This document shows, piece by piece, positions 8,236 to 16,681 of a DNA stretch of 48,232 bases. The stretch comes from Mesorhizobium tamadayense (GTDB taxonomy: Bacteria; Pseudomonadota; Alphaproteobacteria; Rhizobiales; Rhizobiaceae): contig NZ_RQXT01000056.1 of NCBI RefSeq assembly GCF_003863365.1, positions 1 through 48,232 on the forward strand, given 5' to 3'. Within the stretch, counting starts at the first letter, position 1; the number at the start of each line of letters is the position of its first letter. A model generated the notes under the pieces. The model ran no database searches. It was not told the DNA's origin and worked only from the letters and a program-made list of their open reading frames with translations. The translations under genes were made by a program, and so were the position numbers.

Positions 8236-9402
8236 TCACGCCTTTTCCGCGTGGATATAGTCGACCGCCTGGCGCAACGCCGTCGGGTCCTTCGAACGCA
8301 TCTGGTAGGCGTAATTGCCCATGGCGCGGCTGAAAACTTCTTCGATGGCTTGGTGGTGGACGATCTTGTCGCCGTGCGCGGCTAGCACGTCCTCATGGCT
8401 GTGCAAATAGTCGACGTGCCGTTTGCGGCTGGCATAGGCGGTGAAGTACTTGCCTTTGTAAGGGCCGCCGGCCGCGTCCTTCACCACCATGTTGGCCCAT
8501 TCGCCATAGACGTCGATGTCGAAGGTGTAGTTGATCGCATCCGTCATCCAGGCGCCGGGCGGCCGCATGTTGACCTCGAGCGCGATGACGCGCTTGTCCT
8601 TCGTCTCGAAAAGTTCGATGTGAAAGAAGCGCTCGCGCACGTCGAACGCTTTGAGAATCTTGCGGCCCGCCTCCTCGACCGCCGGCGTGATCTCGGGGAA
8701 GCAGGTGTAACTCATGTGGCGGTCGCGGTTGACCACTTCCATGACGCTCTGGTCGTAGCGGTGGCTCGCCGCCAGCACCACCTCGCCGTCGCGGTTGACC
8801 AGTCCGTCGAATGTCACCACCAACCCCTCGATGAACTGCTCCATGACGAAGCTGACGCCCTCGGGCTTGTCCCGGAAGAACTGGTCGAGTTCCTTCGCGT
8901 TGGAGATCTTGAACGTGTTCGAGGCGCCGGATCCCGAATCCGGCTTCACCACTACCGGATAGCCGACGCGGCGGATGAAGGTCATGGCCCCAGTTCGGTC
9001 CGAGCATTTGCGCTGCGGAATGGTCTCGACGCCGCTCTTGCGGAAGAAGGCGCGCATGCGGCTCTTGCGCTTCAAATTCTTCACGAAATCGAGTTTGGTT
9101 CCGAAGATGTTGAAGTCAGTGCGGATGTTGGCTTCGAGCTCCAGCCAGTACTCGTTGAGCGATTCGAAGCGATCGATGCGGCCCCATTTGTGGATGAAAT
9201 GGCCCATCGCCCGGAACACGGCGTCGTAATCCTCCATGTCCGCGACGCGGTAATATTCCGACAGTCCGGCCTTGAGTTTGCCGCTGAGCGTCTGATAGGG
9301 CGCATCGCCGATGCCGAGCACCGTGGCGCCGGCCTTCTTCAGCCGGTCGCAGAAATCGGCGCCGTTGGCCGGAAAATGCGGCGAGAAGAACACGAAATTC
9401 AT
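8236..9402 (-). CDS. ATP-grasp domain carboxylate-amine ligase-like protein
   Basis: A 388-residue protein with an N-terminal Rossmann-like pre-grasp domain ('MNFVFFSPHFPANGADFCDRL') and an ATP-grasp fold. The ATP-binding Lys lies in 'GYPVVVKPDSGSGASNTFKI', the 'FVMEQFIEG' strand follows, and the metal-binding residues lie in 'ALEVNMRPPGAWMTD' near residue 280. ATP-grasp enzymes activate a carboxylate as acyl phosphate and join it to an amine, thiol or other nucleophile. The start at 9402 is fixed by a GGGGAGG site; a longer upstream frame has no ribosome site. It is the first gene of a two-gene operon with the esterase and is divergent from leuA. Confidence 0.85.
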   Translation of the reverse strand: MNFVFFSPHFPANGADFCDRLKKAGATVLGIGDAPYQTLSGKLKAGLSEYYRVADMEDYDAVFRAMGHFIHKWGRIDRFESLNEYWLELEANIRTDFNIFGTKLDFVKNLKRKSRMRAFFRKSGVETIPQRKCSDRTGAMTFIRRVGYPVVVKPDSGSGASNTFKISNAKELDQFFRDKPEGVSFVMEQFIEGLVVTFDGLVNRDGEVVLAASHRYDQSVMEVVNRDRHMSYTCFPEITPAVEEAGRKILKAFDVRERFFHIELFETKDKRVIALEVNMRPPGAWMTDAINYTFDIDVYGEWANMVVKDAAGGPYKGKYFTAYASRKRHVDYLHSHEDVLAAHGDKIVHHQAIEEVFSRAMGNYAYQMRSKDPTALRQAVDYIHAEKA

Positions 9403-9541
9403 GCAACGACCTCCCCCTGAGATCATATCCTTCGGGAGCGAGTGTGGCGCATTTGCCCGATGCGGGGAAGAGCCGGCGCTCCGCGCTGCACGCTCCGCGC
9501 CGCACTTGCCTCCTGATGGCGGCTCCTGTAAGAGAGCCGGC

Positions 9542-9661
9542 ATGACCACGCGCACCCGCTCAGTCGCTTCTCCTCGCCCCGGCTTTGCCGGCGAGACCGT
9601 GCGCGCGCTTGCTTCGACCCTGCTTCTTCTCGGCCTTATCGGCGATCGCCGGGTTCGCTGA
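9542..9661 (+). CDS. Candidate leuA leader peptide
   Basis: A 39-codon reading frame upstream of leuA ends with T-L-L-L-L-G-L-I-G and a short basic tail, then TGA at 9659-9661. Four consecutive Leu codons plus a fifth, just before the stop and just before a hairpin, is what a ribosome-mediated attenuator for a leucine gene needs. The ATG at 9542 follows AAGAGAG at usable spacing; a shorter version could start at a downstream GTG. Leucine attenuators upstream of leuA have been predicted for alphaproteobacteria. Whether this frame is translated is inference. Confidence 0.55.
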   Translation: MTTRTRSVASPRPGFAGETVRALASTLLLLGLIGDRRVR

Positions 9662-9709
9662 AGGAGCGCCCGGCGGTCGAAAAACCGCCGCTCGAGGCGC
9701 ATGCTCCTT
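9661..9709 (+). promoter_or_regulatory. Nested hairpin after the leucine-rich leader (possible attenuator)
   Basis: An outer stem AAGGAGC (9661-9667) pairs with GCTCCTT (9703-9709). Inside it, CGGCGGT (9671-9677) pairs with ACCGCCG (9684-9690) around a 6-base loop. The outer stem begins at the stop codon of the leader frame, so a ribosome stalled on the Leu codons or released at the stop would change folding. There is no clear run of T after the stem, so a simple intrinsic terminator is not shown. Confidence 0.45.
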
Positions 9710-9813
9710 GGCCAGATTGGCAAGTCACATCAAGCGAACGAAACTTTGGTAAAGGCGCCGCTCGGCACCAACCCGCCTGAAGGCGGTCATACGAGCCGCC
9801 GGGAGAAACGACG

Positions 9814-11553
9814 ATGAATAGAAGAGAAGCAATCAGCGCCGGCGAGGCCGAGACGGCCGCGCAAGCGAGCGGGCACATGCCGGATGCCGCCCGCAAATAT
9901 CAGCCTTACCCGACCGTCAACCTCGCCGATCGCACATGGCCGTCGAAGGTGATCGACAAGGCGCCGATCTGGTGCTCGGTCGATCTGCGCGACGGCAATC
10001 AGGCGCTGATCGATCCGATGGGCCACGAGCGCAAGGCGCGCATGTTCGCGCTGCTGCTCGACATGGGCTTCAAGGAGATCGAGATCGGCTTCCCGTCGGC
10101 CTCGCAGACCGACTTCGACTTCGCCCGCTGGTGCGTCGAGGAAAGCGGCGTGCCCAAGGACGTGTCGCTGCAGGTGCTGGTGCAGTGCCGGCCCGAGCTG
10201 ATCACGCGGACCTTCGAGGCGCTCAAGGGCGCGCACCGGCCTATCGTGCATTTCTACAACTCGACCAGCGAGCTGCAGCGCCGCGTCGTCTTCGAGAAGG
10301 ACGTTGCCGGCATCAAGCGCATCGCCACCGACGCCGCCAAGATGATCACCGACATGGCCGCCAAGGCCGGCGGCGGCTTCCGTTTCGAATATTCGCCGGA
10401 GAGCTTCACCGGCACCGAACTGGAGGTCGCGCTGGAGATCTGCAACGCCGTCACCGAGATCGTGAAGCCGACGGCGGACAACAAGCTCATCATCAATCTG
10501 CCGTCCACGGTCGAGATGTCGACGCCCAACATCTACGCAGACCGCATCGAGTGGATGTGCCGCAATCTCGACAACCGCGACAAGCTGATCGTCTCGCTGC
10601 ATCCGCACAACGACCGCGGCACCGGCATCGCCACCACCGAGCTCGGCCTGATGGCCGGTGCCGACCGCGTCGAGGGCACGTTGTTCGGCAATGGCGAGCG
10701 CACCGGCAATGTCGACATCGTCACGCTGGCGCTGAACATGTACACGCAAGGCGTCGATCCGGGGCTGGACTGCTCCGACATCAACAGGATGAAGGACGTC
10801 TACGAATACTCGAACCAGCTGAAGATCCCGGAGCGACATCCTTACGTCGGCGAGCTCGTCTACACCGCGTTCTCCGGCTCGCACCAGGATGCCATCAACA
10901 AGGGCATGAAGGCGTTGCGCAAGGCCAACACGCCGCTGTGGGAAGTGCCTTACCTGCCGATCGACCCGGCCGATGTCGGCCGCACCTATGAGGCGATCAT
11001 CCGCATCAACTCGCAGTCCGGCAAGGGCGGCATCGCCTATGTGCTGCAGGCCGACTACGGCCTCAACCTGCCGCGCAACCTGCAGATCGAGTTCAGCCAG
11101 GACATCCAGGCGATCACCGATGCCGAAGGCAAGGAAGTGCCGGTCAAGCGCATCCACGAGCGCTTTCTCGAAGCCTATGTCGACCAGCCCGGCGCCAGGT
11201 TGAAATTCCTCGACCACCACACCTACCCCGACACCGAGGTGAAGGGACGGCGCGTGGTGGAAGCGGTCATCCTCGACAACGGCAAGGAGATGACCATCAC
11301 CGGCACCGGCACCGGCCCGATCGACGGCTTCGTCGATGCGCTTTCGCGCCATGTCGGCGTGGAGATGTCGGTGCTCGACTATTCCGAACACTCCTTGCAG
11401 CGCGGCTCGAATGCTTCGGCCATCTCCTATGTCGAGATGGAATATCCGGGCGGCAAGCTGTTCGGCGCAGGCATAAACACCAACATCGTCGCGGCCTCGC
11501 TGGAGGCCGTGGTTTCGGCCGCCAACCGCATCCTCGGCCGCAAGGCCGGCTGA
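9814..11553 (+). CDS. leuA: 2-isopropylmalate synthase
   Basis: Catalyses the first committed step of leucine synthesis: acetyl-CoA plus 2-oxoisovalerate to 2-isopropylmalate. The 579-residue length fits the long actinobacterial/alphaproteobacterial class. Visible motifs are 'WCSVDLRDGNQALIDPM' (metal-binding Asp), 'EIEIGFPSASQTDFDF', 'LHPHNDRGTGIA' (metal-binding His-x-His) and 'GTLFGNGERTGNVD'. A C-terminal regulatory domain (about 430-570, 'AISYVEMEYPGGKLFGAG') is where leucine feedback binds in this family. GGGAG precedes the ATG. A leucine-rich leader frame and hairpin lie 105-272 bases upstream, suggesting attenuation. A GC-rich terminator follows. Confidence 0.96.
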   Translation: MNRREAISAGEAETAAQASGHMPDAARKYQPYPTVNLADRTWPSKVIDKAPIWCSVDLRDGNQALIDPMGHERKARMFALLLDMGFKEIEIGFPSASQTDFDFARWCVEESGVPKDVSLQVLVQCRPELITRTFEALKGAHRPIVHFYNSTSELQRRVVFEKDVAGIKRIATDAAKMITDMAAKAGGGFRFEYSPESFTGTELEVALEICNAVTEIVKPTADNKLIINLPSTVEMSTPNIYADRIEWMCRNLDNRDKLIVSLHPHNDRGTGIATTELGLMAGADRVEGTLFGNGERTGNVDIVTLALNMYTQGVDPGLDCSDINRMKDVYEYSNQLKIPERHPYVGELVYTAFSGSHQDAINKGMKALRKANTPLWEVPYLPIDPADVGRTYEAIIRINSQSGKGGIAYVLQADYGLNLPRNLQIEFSQDIQAITDAEGKEVPVKRIHERFLEAYVDQPGARLKFLDHHTYPDTEVKGRRVVEAVILDNGKEMTITGTGTGPIDGFVDALSRHVGVEMSVLDYSEHSLQRGSNASAISYVEMEYPGGKLFGAGINTNIVAASLEAVVSAANRILGRKAG

Positions 11554-11565
11554 CCCTCGATCTTC

Positions 11566-11595
11566 GCGCGGCGCGTTCGCCGGGACGCGCCGCGC
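11566..11595 (+). terminator. leuA terminator hairpin
   Basis: An 11-bp perfect stem (11566-11576 with 11585-11595, arms GCGCGGCGCGT / ACGCGCCGCGC, 8-base loop) starts 13 bases after the leuA stop. It is followed by CTTAAAA rather than a clean T run, so it is a probable but not textbook terminator. Confidence 0.6.
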
Positions 11596-11606
11596 CTTAA
11601 AAACAC

Positions 11607-11641
11607 AATTTCCCTGCCATCCATTAACCGGCAGGGAAATT
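11607..11641. repeat. 12-bp perfect inverted repeat downstream of leuA
   Basis: AATTTCCCTGCC (11607-11618) and GGCAGGGAAATT (11630-11641) form a perfect stem around an 11-base loop. It sits right after the leuA terminator and about 100 bases before the next gene. It could be a second terminator, a regulator-binding palindrome or part of a small RNA. No T run supports the first. Confidence 0.55.
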
Positions 11642-11743
11642 TGCGGTGGCTTACGCGATCGCATAACAGAAGCGTTCTTGTGCGCCGGCGCGAGCGCTAT
11701 ATGATCATGTCCTAACCTGTGCCGACTTCGGAAGGATCGACAC

Positions 11744-13528
11744 TTGGAGCCTGCCACGCCTGCCGCCCCCGCAGTGCGCGCGACATTGGAGCGACTGCTT
11801 GCCAGCGAAACGTTCGGACGGTCCGAGCGTGCCCGCAGGCTGTTGCGCTATCTGGTGGAGCGTGAGCAGGCCGGCGAAGGCGACAGGCTGAAGGGTGTAT
11901 CCATCGCCATGGACGTCTTCGGCAAGGACGGCGATTTCGATGCGTCGACCGACGCCGTCGTCAGGGTCCAGGCCGGGCGGCTGCGCGAGCTTCTGGATCA
12001 ATATTTTGCCAATGAGGGCATTGCCGAGCCGGTGCGCATCGCAATCCCGCGTGGCGGCTATGTGCCTTCCTACGAGCTGAATGCCATCCGGCTCCCCGAC
12101 GAAGCCAGGCCTGCAGCTACCGGCCAGGTCGCTCCGCCCTCGGCTAAACCTTTCGAGAATCCCACGCCCGCCGAGGCCGCGCCCGCCGAGGCCGCGCCGA
12201 CGACGACGACCCCGGCATCGCCCGCATCCGCCGCATCGCTGACGAGCCAATTGCGGTTCTTCTGGGCCGCCATGGTTCTGGTCATCGCCATGCTGGGCGT
12301 GCTTGTCGTTCGCCAGGGCAATGCCTTTTTCCACAGTGATGCGGCCGGGCCGGTCGAAACGGCAGGTACGACCGGCAGCGTTGCCTCGCAGACTTTCGAA
12401 AGCCTGCCCTTGATCTACATGGCCATCAGGGCCGACGGACCGGAGGCGACCCGTGTCGCCTCCTCGCTGCGCGGCGGTCTGGCCGGCTTCGACACCATAG
12501 ACTTCATCGGACGCGAACCCGACGCTACGCGCGACAGTTCCGCCGATCCGATCAGCTTTGTTTTCGATCTTATTCCCGGACCTGCCCCCGGCGACGTCAC
12601 GGTCGAGCTGCAGAGCGTCGCGACGGGACGGGTTCTGCTGTCGCGCAACCTGACATCCGCCGAAAGCGCGCCAGGTGTGGTCGAAAGCAACGTCGCCAAT
12701 CTCCTGACCTCGACCATCCCCGCTTCCGGCGCGATCTACAACTATATCGATCAGAGCGACATCCGCACCAGCCAGATCGGATGTTTGGTGTTCAACGACC
12801 GCTACTATCTCGACCAGAGCGCCAAGACGCATGAGGCTGCGTATCGCTGCCTGGAGAAGCTTGTCGGCACAGGCACGAAATCGTCGCTCGTCTACTCGGA
12901 ACTGGCTTCCCTGCATCTGGAAGCCGTCAACAACCACTACGCTTATCCGCCCGGCGCCACGATCGAACAGGCCATGTCGTTTGCCCACCGCGCCATTCAG
13001 ATGGGGCCGATGAGCCCACACGCGCATCGCGCCTATGGCTACCTCAACTCACGTCTCGGCAATACGGACGAAGCGATCCGCTGGATGCGCAAGGCCTATG
13101 AACTCAACCCCTACGATCTCGGCATGGCCGCCGCCTATGGCTACGGCCTGATCTTCGCCGGCAGATACCAGGAAGGAACGCCGATTCTGGGCCATGCAGT
13201 CGACGCGTTCAGCGGCCACCCGACCTGGTGGGACTATGGCCTGTTTGTCGGAGCCTTCATGCAAGGCGACACCAAGAGGGCAGCGATCGCCAGCGAGTCG
13301 CTGAGAACCACGGCGTCGAAGTCGCACTACCTGGCCGCGCGCCTGATCGGCGCCAAGATTTCCGGCCGCGACAAGCTCGCGGGCCAGCTTGCTAACGAAC
13401 TCACCGTCGAGTTCCCGAAATTCGCCGCCGATCCGCGGGCGACATTCGTCGACAGGAAATACCCCGCCGATCTCACCGATCGGCTGGTGCAGTCGTTGCG
13501 GGCCGCGGGGATCGGCAACCCGAGCTGA
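11744..13528 (+). CDS. Membrane-anchored TPR protein with rhizobial regulator-like N-terminal domain
   Basis: A 594-residue protein. Residues ~8-115 match the N-terminal domain common in rhizobial 'adenylate cyclase/TPR' proteins: 'FGRSERARRLLRYLVE', 'DVFGKDGDFDASTDAVVRVQAGRLRELL' and 'IPRGGYVP'. An Ala/Pro-rich linker (~130-165) leads to one membrane segment (FFWAAMVLVIAMLGVLVV, ~170-188). The rest contains TPR-like helices, for example 'AHRAYGYLNSRLGNTDEAIRWMRKAYELNP'. No cyclase catalytic domain is present. The start is TTG, supported by GGAAGG upstream. A role as a sensor or regulator that uses the winged-helix-like N-terminus for DNA or protein contact is inferred; no target is evident. 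Confidence 0.7.
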   Translation: MEPATPAAPAVRATLERLLASETFGRSERARRLLRYLVEREQAGEGDRLKGVSIAMDVFGKDGDFDASTDAVVRVQAGRLRELLDQYFANEGIAEPVRIAIPRGGYVPSYELNAIRLPDEARPAATGQVAPPSAKPFENPTPAEAAPAEAAPTTTTPASPASAASLTSQLRFFWAAMVLVIAMLGVLVVRQGNAFFHSDAAGPVETAGTTGSVASQTFESLPLIYMAIRADGPEATRVASSLRGGLAGFDTIDFIGREPDATRDSSADPISFVFDLIPGPAPGDVTVELQSVATGRVLLSRNLTSAESAPGVVESNVANLLTSTIPASGAIYNYIDQSDIRTSQIGCLVFNDRYYLDQSAKTHEAAYRCLEKLVGTGTKSSLVYSELASLHLEAVNNHYAYPPGATIEQAMSFAHRAIQMGPMSPHAHRAYGYLNSRLGNTDEAIRWMRKAYELNPYDLGMAAAYGYGLIFAGRYQEGTPILGHAVDAFSGHPTWWDYGLFVGAFMQGDTKRAAIASESLRTTASKSHYLAARLIGAKISGRDKLAGQLANELTVEFPKFAADPRATFVDRKYPADLTDRLVQSLRAAGIGNPS

Positions 13529-13590
13529 ATAGTCACAGGCAGCTGCAAGCACATCGGCGCTGAGAAGGCCGCATTTCTCCGGTCGCGAAA

Positions 13591-14475
13591 ATGTTACTGG
13601 CTATCGATCCGGTCCGGGAGCAATTCAGCCACAATTTCAAATCGCCTGCCCTCTTTGCCCAAAGCCATTTCATGCTTGCGTTCCCTTATGCCGCCGAACA
13701 AGGCGCCGGCCCGAAAAGGGTCGTCTTTCTGCACGGTTTCGGCAGCTGCCATGAGATCTGGCATGCCGTCATCTCCGCGCTCATGCCGGGCGTCAGGGCG
13801 TTGGCCTATGACCTGCCGGGCCATGGGCATTCATTGCGATCCCAGGGAACGGGCGGCGCCAAGCCGGCGGCCCGGACCATTCTGGCGGACCTCGCCGCCC
13901 GCCGGCTGGACAAGGTTCACCTCGTTGGTCATTCCATGGGCGGCGCGGTCGCGACATTGATGGCGCTCGCCGATCCCGGAAGAATAGCCTCGCTGACGCT
14001 TCTGGCGCCGGGCGGCTTCGGTCCGGAGATCAACGGGCCGTTGCTGCGCCGTTATGCCGCCGCAGCCGAGAAGATAGAGATACGCGCTTGCCTCGCCGCC
14101 ATGTCGGGGCCGCAAGGCCTGACGCCCGACCATGTAGTGGACGTGCTTTTCGAGATGCGCGGACGGCCGGGGCAAGTGCAAAGCCTTATCGATATTGCAG
14201 CCGCGATGACTAGGGACGACCGGCAAGGCATCATCCCGCGGGAGCAGCTAAGAGCCCTCGACATGCCAGTGATGGTGGTTTGGGGAGCGCAGGATCCGGT
14301 GCTGCCGGTCGACCAGGCCGAAGGCCTGCCGGCACATTTCCATCGGCATCATGTGCTGGATGCCGGCCACATGCTGGTCGAGGAGGCGCCCGATTTGATC
14401 GCCGAGATCGTGCGCCGCAACACACGGCGCCGCCGCATGCGCCGGCAGCCGGTGTTTGGGACGGCGGCAAGCTGA
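13591..14475 (+). CDS. Alpha/beta hydrolase
   Basis: A 294-residue alpha/beta hydrolase fold enzyme. 'VVFLHGFGSCHEIW' is the oxyanion-hole region, G-H-S-M-G-G carries the nucleophile Ser near residue 115, and 'VVWGAQDPVLP' holds the acidic residue. 'LDAGHMLVEEAP' holds the catalytic His. It resembles the C-terminal acetyltransferase-like hydrolase of acetoin systems and general esterases or haloperoxidases. The basic tail (RRNTRRRRMRR) is unusual and may be a low-complexity extension. A shorter start at 13672 is possible. The substrate is unknown and the neighbours are unrelated. Confidence 0.8.
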   Translation: MLLAIDPVREQFSHNFKSPALFAQSHFMLAFPYAAEQGAGPKRVVFLHGFGSCHEIWHAVISALMPGVRALAYDLPGHGHSLRSQGTGGAKPAARTILADLAARRLDKVHLVGHSMGGAVATLMALADPGRIASLTLLAPGGFGPEINGPLLRRYAAAAEKIEIRACLAAMSGPQGLTPDHVVDVLFEMRGRPGQVQSLIDIAAAMTRDDRQGIIPREQLRALDMPVMVVWGAQDPVLPVDQAEGLPAHFHRHHVLDAGHMLVEEAPDLIAEIVRRNTRRRRMRRQPVFGTAAS

Positions 14476-14565
14476 TCCGCCGGGCGGCCTGGCACAGGAC
14501 CATCCGCAGTGCATTTTGCCGGCGACTGTGTTAACTCCCTGTTTACCAACAGCGAGACAGCCGCC

Positions 14566-15183
14566 ATGAAGGATGCAGGCGACAAAATCACCCCGATCGA
14601 GCCGTCGCGGAAGCTGGCGGATGCCATCCGCGACGTGAAGAACGCCTTCGCCGACCGCGACGACGTGGTGGTCGACATGCGCGAGGCGCACCGCATGCGG
14701 CTCGAACTTCTGGCGGCCGATCTCGCGCCAGTCTTCGACGGTGTGCCGGCGGACATGGATTATTTCGACTTCGCCGTCTCGTCCGGCCTGCAGCCACGTC
14801 TGTGGATCGATGCCGTGAGCCACGTCGCCATGGGACGCGACCGCCGCACCTATCGTTTCCTCAGGGACACGCGCATCGGCCGCGTCGTGTTGGCCGAATC
14901 GACCGAGATGAAGCCGGTTGCCGATGCGGTGACCCGCTATGTCGCCGAGCGCGTCGTCGAGCGCCAGCGGATGATGGAAGGCGGTGCGGAGAGCGCCGCT
15001 CACGGCCTGCATCGCCCCACCGTCCAGGAAGCGGAGCCGCCGCTGCAATCCGAGACGCGGCGTAACGGCTGGACGACCTTTTTCGCTGGCCTCGGCCTGA
15101 TCACCGCCGGCGCGTTGGTGGGCCTGGCGGTGTCGCTCGTGCTGTTCTGGGACCGCATCGCCCAGATCAAGATCAGCTTCTGA
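14566..15183 (+). CDS. Hypothetical membrane-anchored protein
   Basis: A 205-residue protein, not recognised as a named family. The N-terminal two thirds are charged and helical ('RKLADAIRDVKNAFADRDDVVVDMREAHRMRLELL', then 'YFDFAVSSGLQPRLWIDAVSHVAMGRDRRTYRFLRDTRIGRVVLAES'), followed by a polar linker and one membrane segment near residues 168-192 (TFFAGLGLITAGALVGLAVSLVLFW). A tail-anchored topology with a cytoplasmic domain is likely. The ATG at 14566 is taken rather than an upstream start at 14509. Its 3' end overlaps the convergent metallophosphoesterase gene by 11 bases. Confidence 0.65.
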   Translation: MKDAGDKITPIEPSRKLADAIRDVKNAFADRDDVVVDMREAHRMRLELLAADLAPVFDGVPADMDYFDFAVSSGLQPRLWIDAVSHVAMGRDRRTYRFLRDTRIGRVVLAESTEMKPVADAVTRYVAERVVERQRMMEGGAESAAHGLHRPTVQEAEPPLQSETRRNGWTTFFAGLGLITAGALVGLAVSLVLFWDRIAQIKISF

Positions 15184-16108
15184 CGAGCTCGCGGGCTGCC
15201 GGCGTATCGGCGCCGAGCTCGATCACTTGAAGATCCGACGGCGGCAGTGCCGGTCCCGTCAGGCCGCGCCTTGTCAGGCGGATGTGCCAGTCGCCCGTCT
15301 CGCCGCTTATCTCGAAGAGATTGTATTGAGCCGCCGGTTGCTTGCCGCCCGGCGCCTGGCCGGCGGCAGCCACGCCGACCACCGGCACCTTGGCGCCACG
15401 CGGGCCGATGGTGAACAGCGACGGCAGGTGCGAGTGACCATGCAGGACAAGCTCGGCGCCATGCCGGCGAATAACCTTGTGGAAGCGGGAAATGCCGAAC
15501 AGCCGCTTATGCTGCGAGACGGCGCCGCGCACCGGCGGATGATGTATCATGATGGCGCGAAACAGCCCTTGTTTTGCCGTGGCGTCGAGGATCTTGCCGA
15601 GCCGCTCCGCCTGGCCTTCCATGAAGAAGCCGTTGGCCATGAAGGGCGCCGTGGCCCGCGCCGTCGTGACGCCGATCAGCGCGACATCGCCCCGCACGCG
15701 CAGATAGGGAAAGGAATTGCGGTCGACTAGGCTGTTGACGCCGTCCCCCGTCATCCACGGCGCCCACGACCGGCAGACCTTATCGAAGGCGCCCGGCACA
15801 TAGGCATCGTGATTGCCCGGCACGACGGACACGTCGTTCGGAGAGCCAAGCGTCTCCAGCCAGTGCTTCGCCATCTCGATCTCGCCGTCGAGCGCCAGGT
15901 TGACGAGATCGCCGGTGACGGCGAGGTGGTCTGGCGCGTTGGCCTTGATATCGGCCACGATCGTGTCGATGACCGCATCATGCATATGCCGGCGGCGGTT
16001 GCGCTGCCAGTTGACGTAGCCCAGCACGCGCTTGGACGCGAGATCGCGATAGGTTACATCGGGCAGCGGCCCCAGATGGACATCGGAAATATGTGCGAGC
16101 CTGAGCAT
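15173..16108 (-). CDS. Calcineurin-like metallophosphoesterase
   Basis: A 311-residue enzyme with the dimetal phosphoesterase motifs in order: D-x-H in 'AHISDVHLG' (residues ~6-14), GDLV in 'AVTGDLVNLA', GNHD in 'VVPGNHDAY', a His in 'IMIHHPPV' and GHSH in 'LVLHGHSHLPS'. It resembles the cAMP-phosphodiesterase-like (CpdA/Icc) and generic 3',5'-cyclic nucleotide phosphodiesterase group. The substrate could also be a phospholipid or another phosphodiester. AAGGGG precedes the ATG. It is divergent from the NUDIX gene at 16177. Confidence 0.85.
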   Translation of the reverse strand: MLRLAHISDVHLGPLPDVTYRDLASKRVLGYVNWQRNRRRHMHDAVIDTIVADIKANAPDHLAVTGDLVNLALDGEIEMAKHWLETLGSPNDVSVVPGNHDAYVPGAFDKVCRSWAPWMTGDGVNSLVDRNSFPYLRVRGDVALIGVTTARATAPFMANGFFMEGQAERLGKILDATAKQGLFRAIMIHHPPVRGAVSQHKRLFGISRFHKVIRRHGAELVLHGHSHLPSLFTIGPRGAKVPVVGVAAAGQAPGGKQPAAQYNLFEISGETGDWHIRLTRRGLTGPALPPSDLQVIELGADTPAARELVRS

Positions 16109-16176
16109 AACCCCTTCTTAAGCGACGCCGTCCGGGCTTTCCACTCACCGATTGCTGTTCGCTTGCGGATTGCTGG

Positions 16177-16680
16177 ATGACTGGAGCGCCGGACCCGGAA
16201 CAAGCGTTGCGCCAGACCGGCTGGCCGGGCCTGAGGGCAAGGCTGTTCCATCTCTATTTCCTGCTGCGGCGTCCGATGACGCTTGGCGTGCGTGGCTTGG
16301 TCTATGACCGGGCGTCCGATTCCGTCTTCCTCATCCGCCACACCTATATGCCGGGCTGGCAATTGCCGGGCGGCGGCGTCGAGGTGGGCGAGACACTCCT
16401 CGAAGCGCTGGCGCGCGAGTTGGCCGAGGAAGGCAACATCGCGTTGACGGCTCCGCCGGCACTGAAATCGATGCATTTCAACCGCCGCTCCAGTCGCCGC
16501 GACCATGTCGGCCTTTATCTGATCGAAGCCTTCAACCAGACGGCGCCGAAACTCCCGGATCACGAGATCGCCGAGGCGGCTTTCTTCTCGCTCGACCGAT
16601 TGCCGGAAGATACGACGCCGGCGACACGACGTCGGATTGCCGAAATTTTTGGCGGCGAGCAGGCCTCGGTCTACTGGTAA
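16177..16680 (+). CDS. NUDIX hydrolase
   Basis: A 167-residue NUDIX protein. The NUDIX box spans 'GGGVEVGETLLEALARELAEEGNI' at about residues 65-88, with the REUxEE metal-binding core present as RELAEE. The usual Gly two residues after EE is Asn here (EEGNI instead of EExGI), a small departure. 'YMPGWQLPGGG' precedes the box. NUDIX enzymes cleave nucleoside diphosphates linked to another moiety; the substrate cannot be read off. It ends one base before the end of the convergent glutathionyl-hydroquinone reductase gene. Confidence 0.85.
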   Translation: MTGAPDPEQALRQTGWPGLRARLFHLYFLLRRPMTLGVRGLVYDRASDSVFLIRHTYMPGWQLPGGGVEVGETLLEALARELAEEGNIALTAPPALKSMHFNRRSSRRDHVGLYLIEAFNQTAPKLPDHEIAEAAFFSLDRLPEDTTPATRRRIAEIFGGEQASVYW

Positions 16681-16681
16681 G

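Noticed and set aside
9787..11757. 656-codon minus-strand frame over leuA
   Set aside because: It mirrors leuA entirely; composition and lack of any motif mark it as an antisense shadow.
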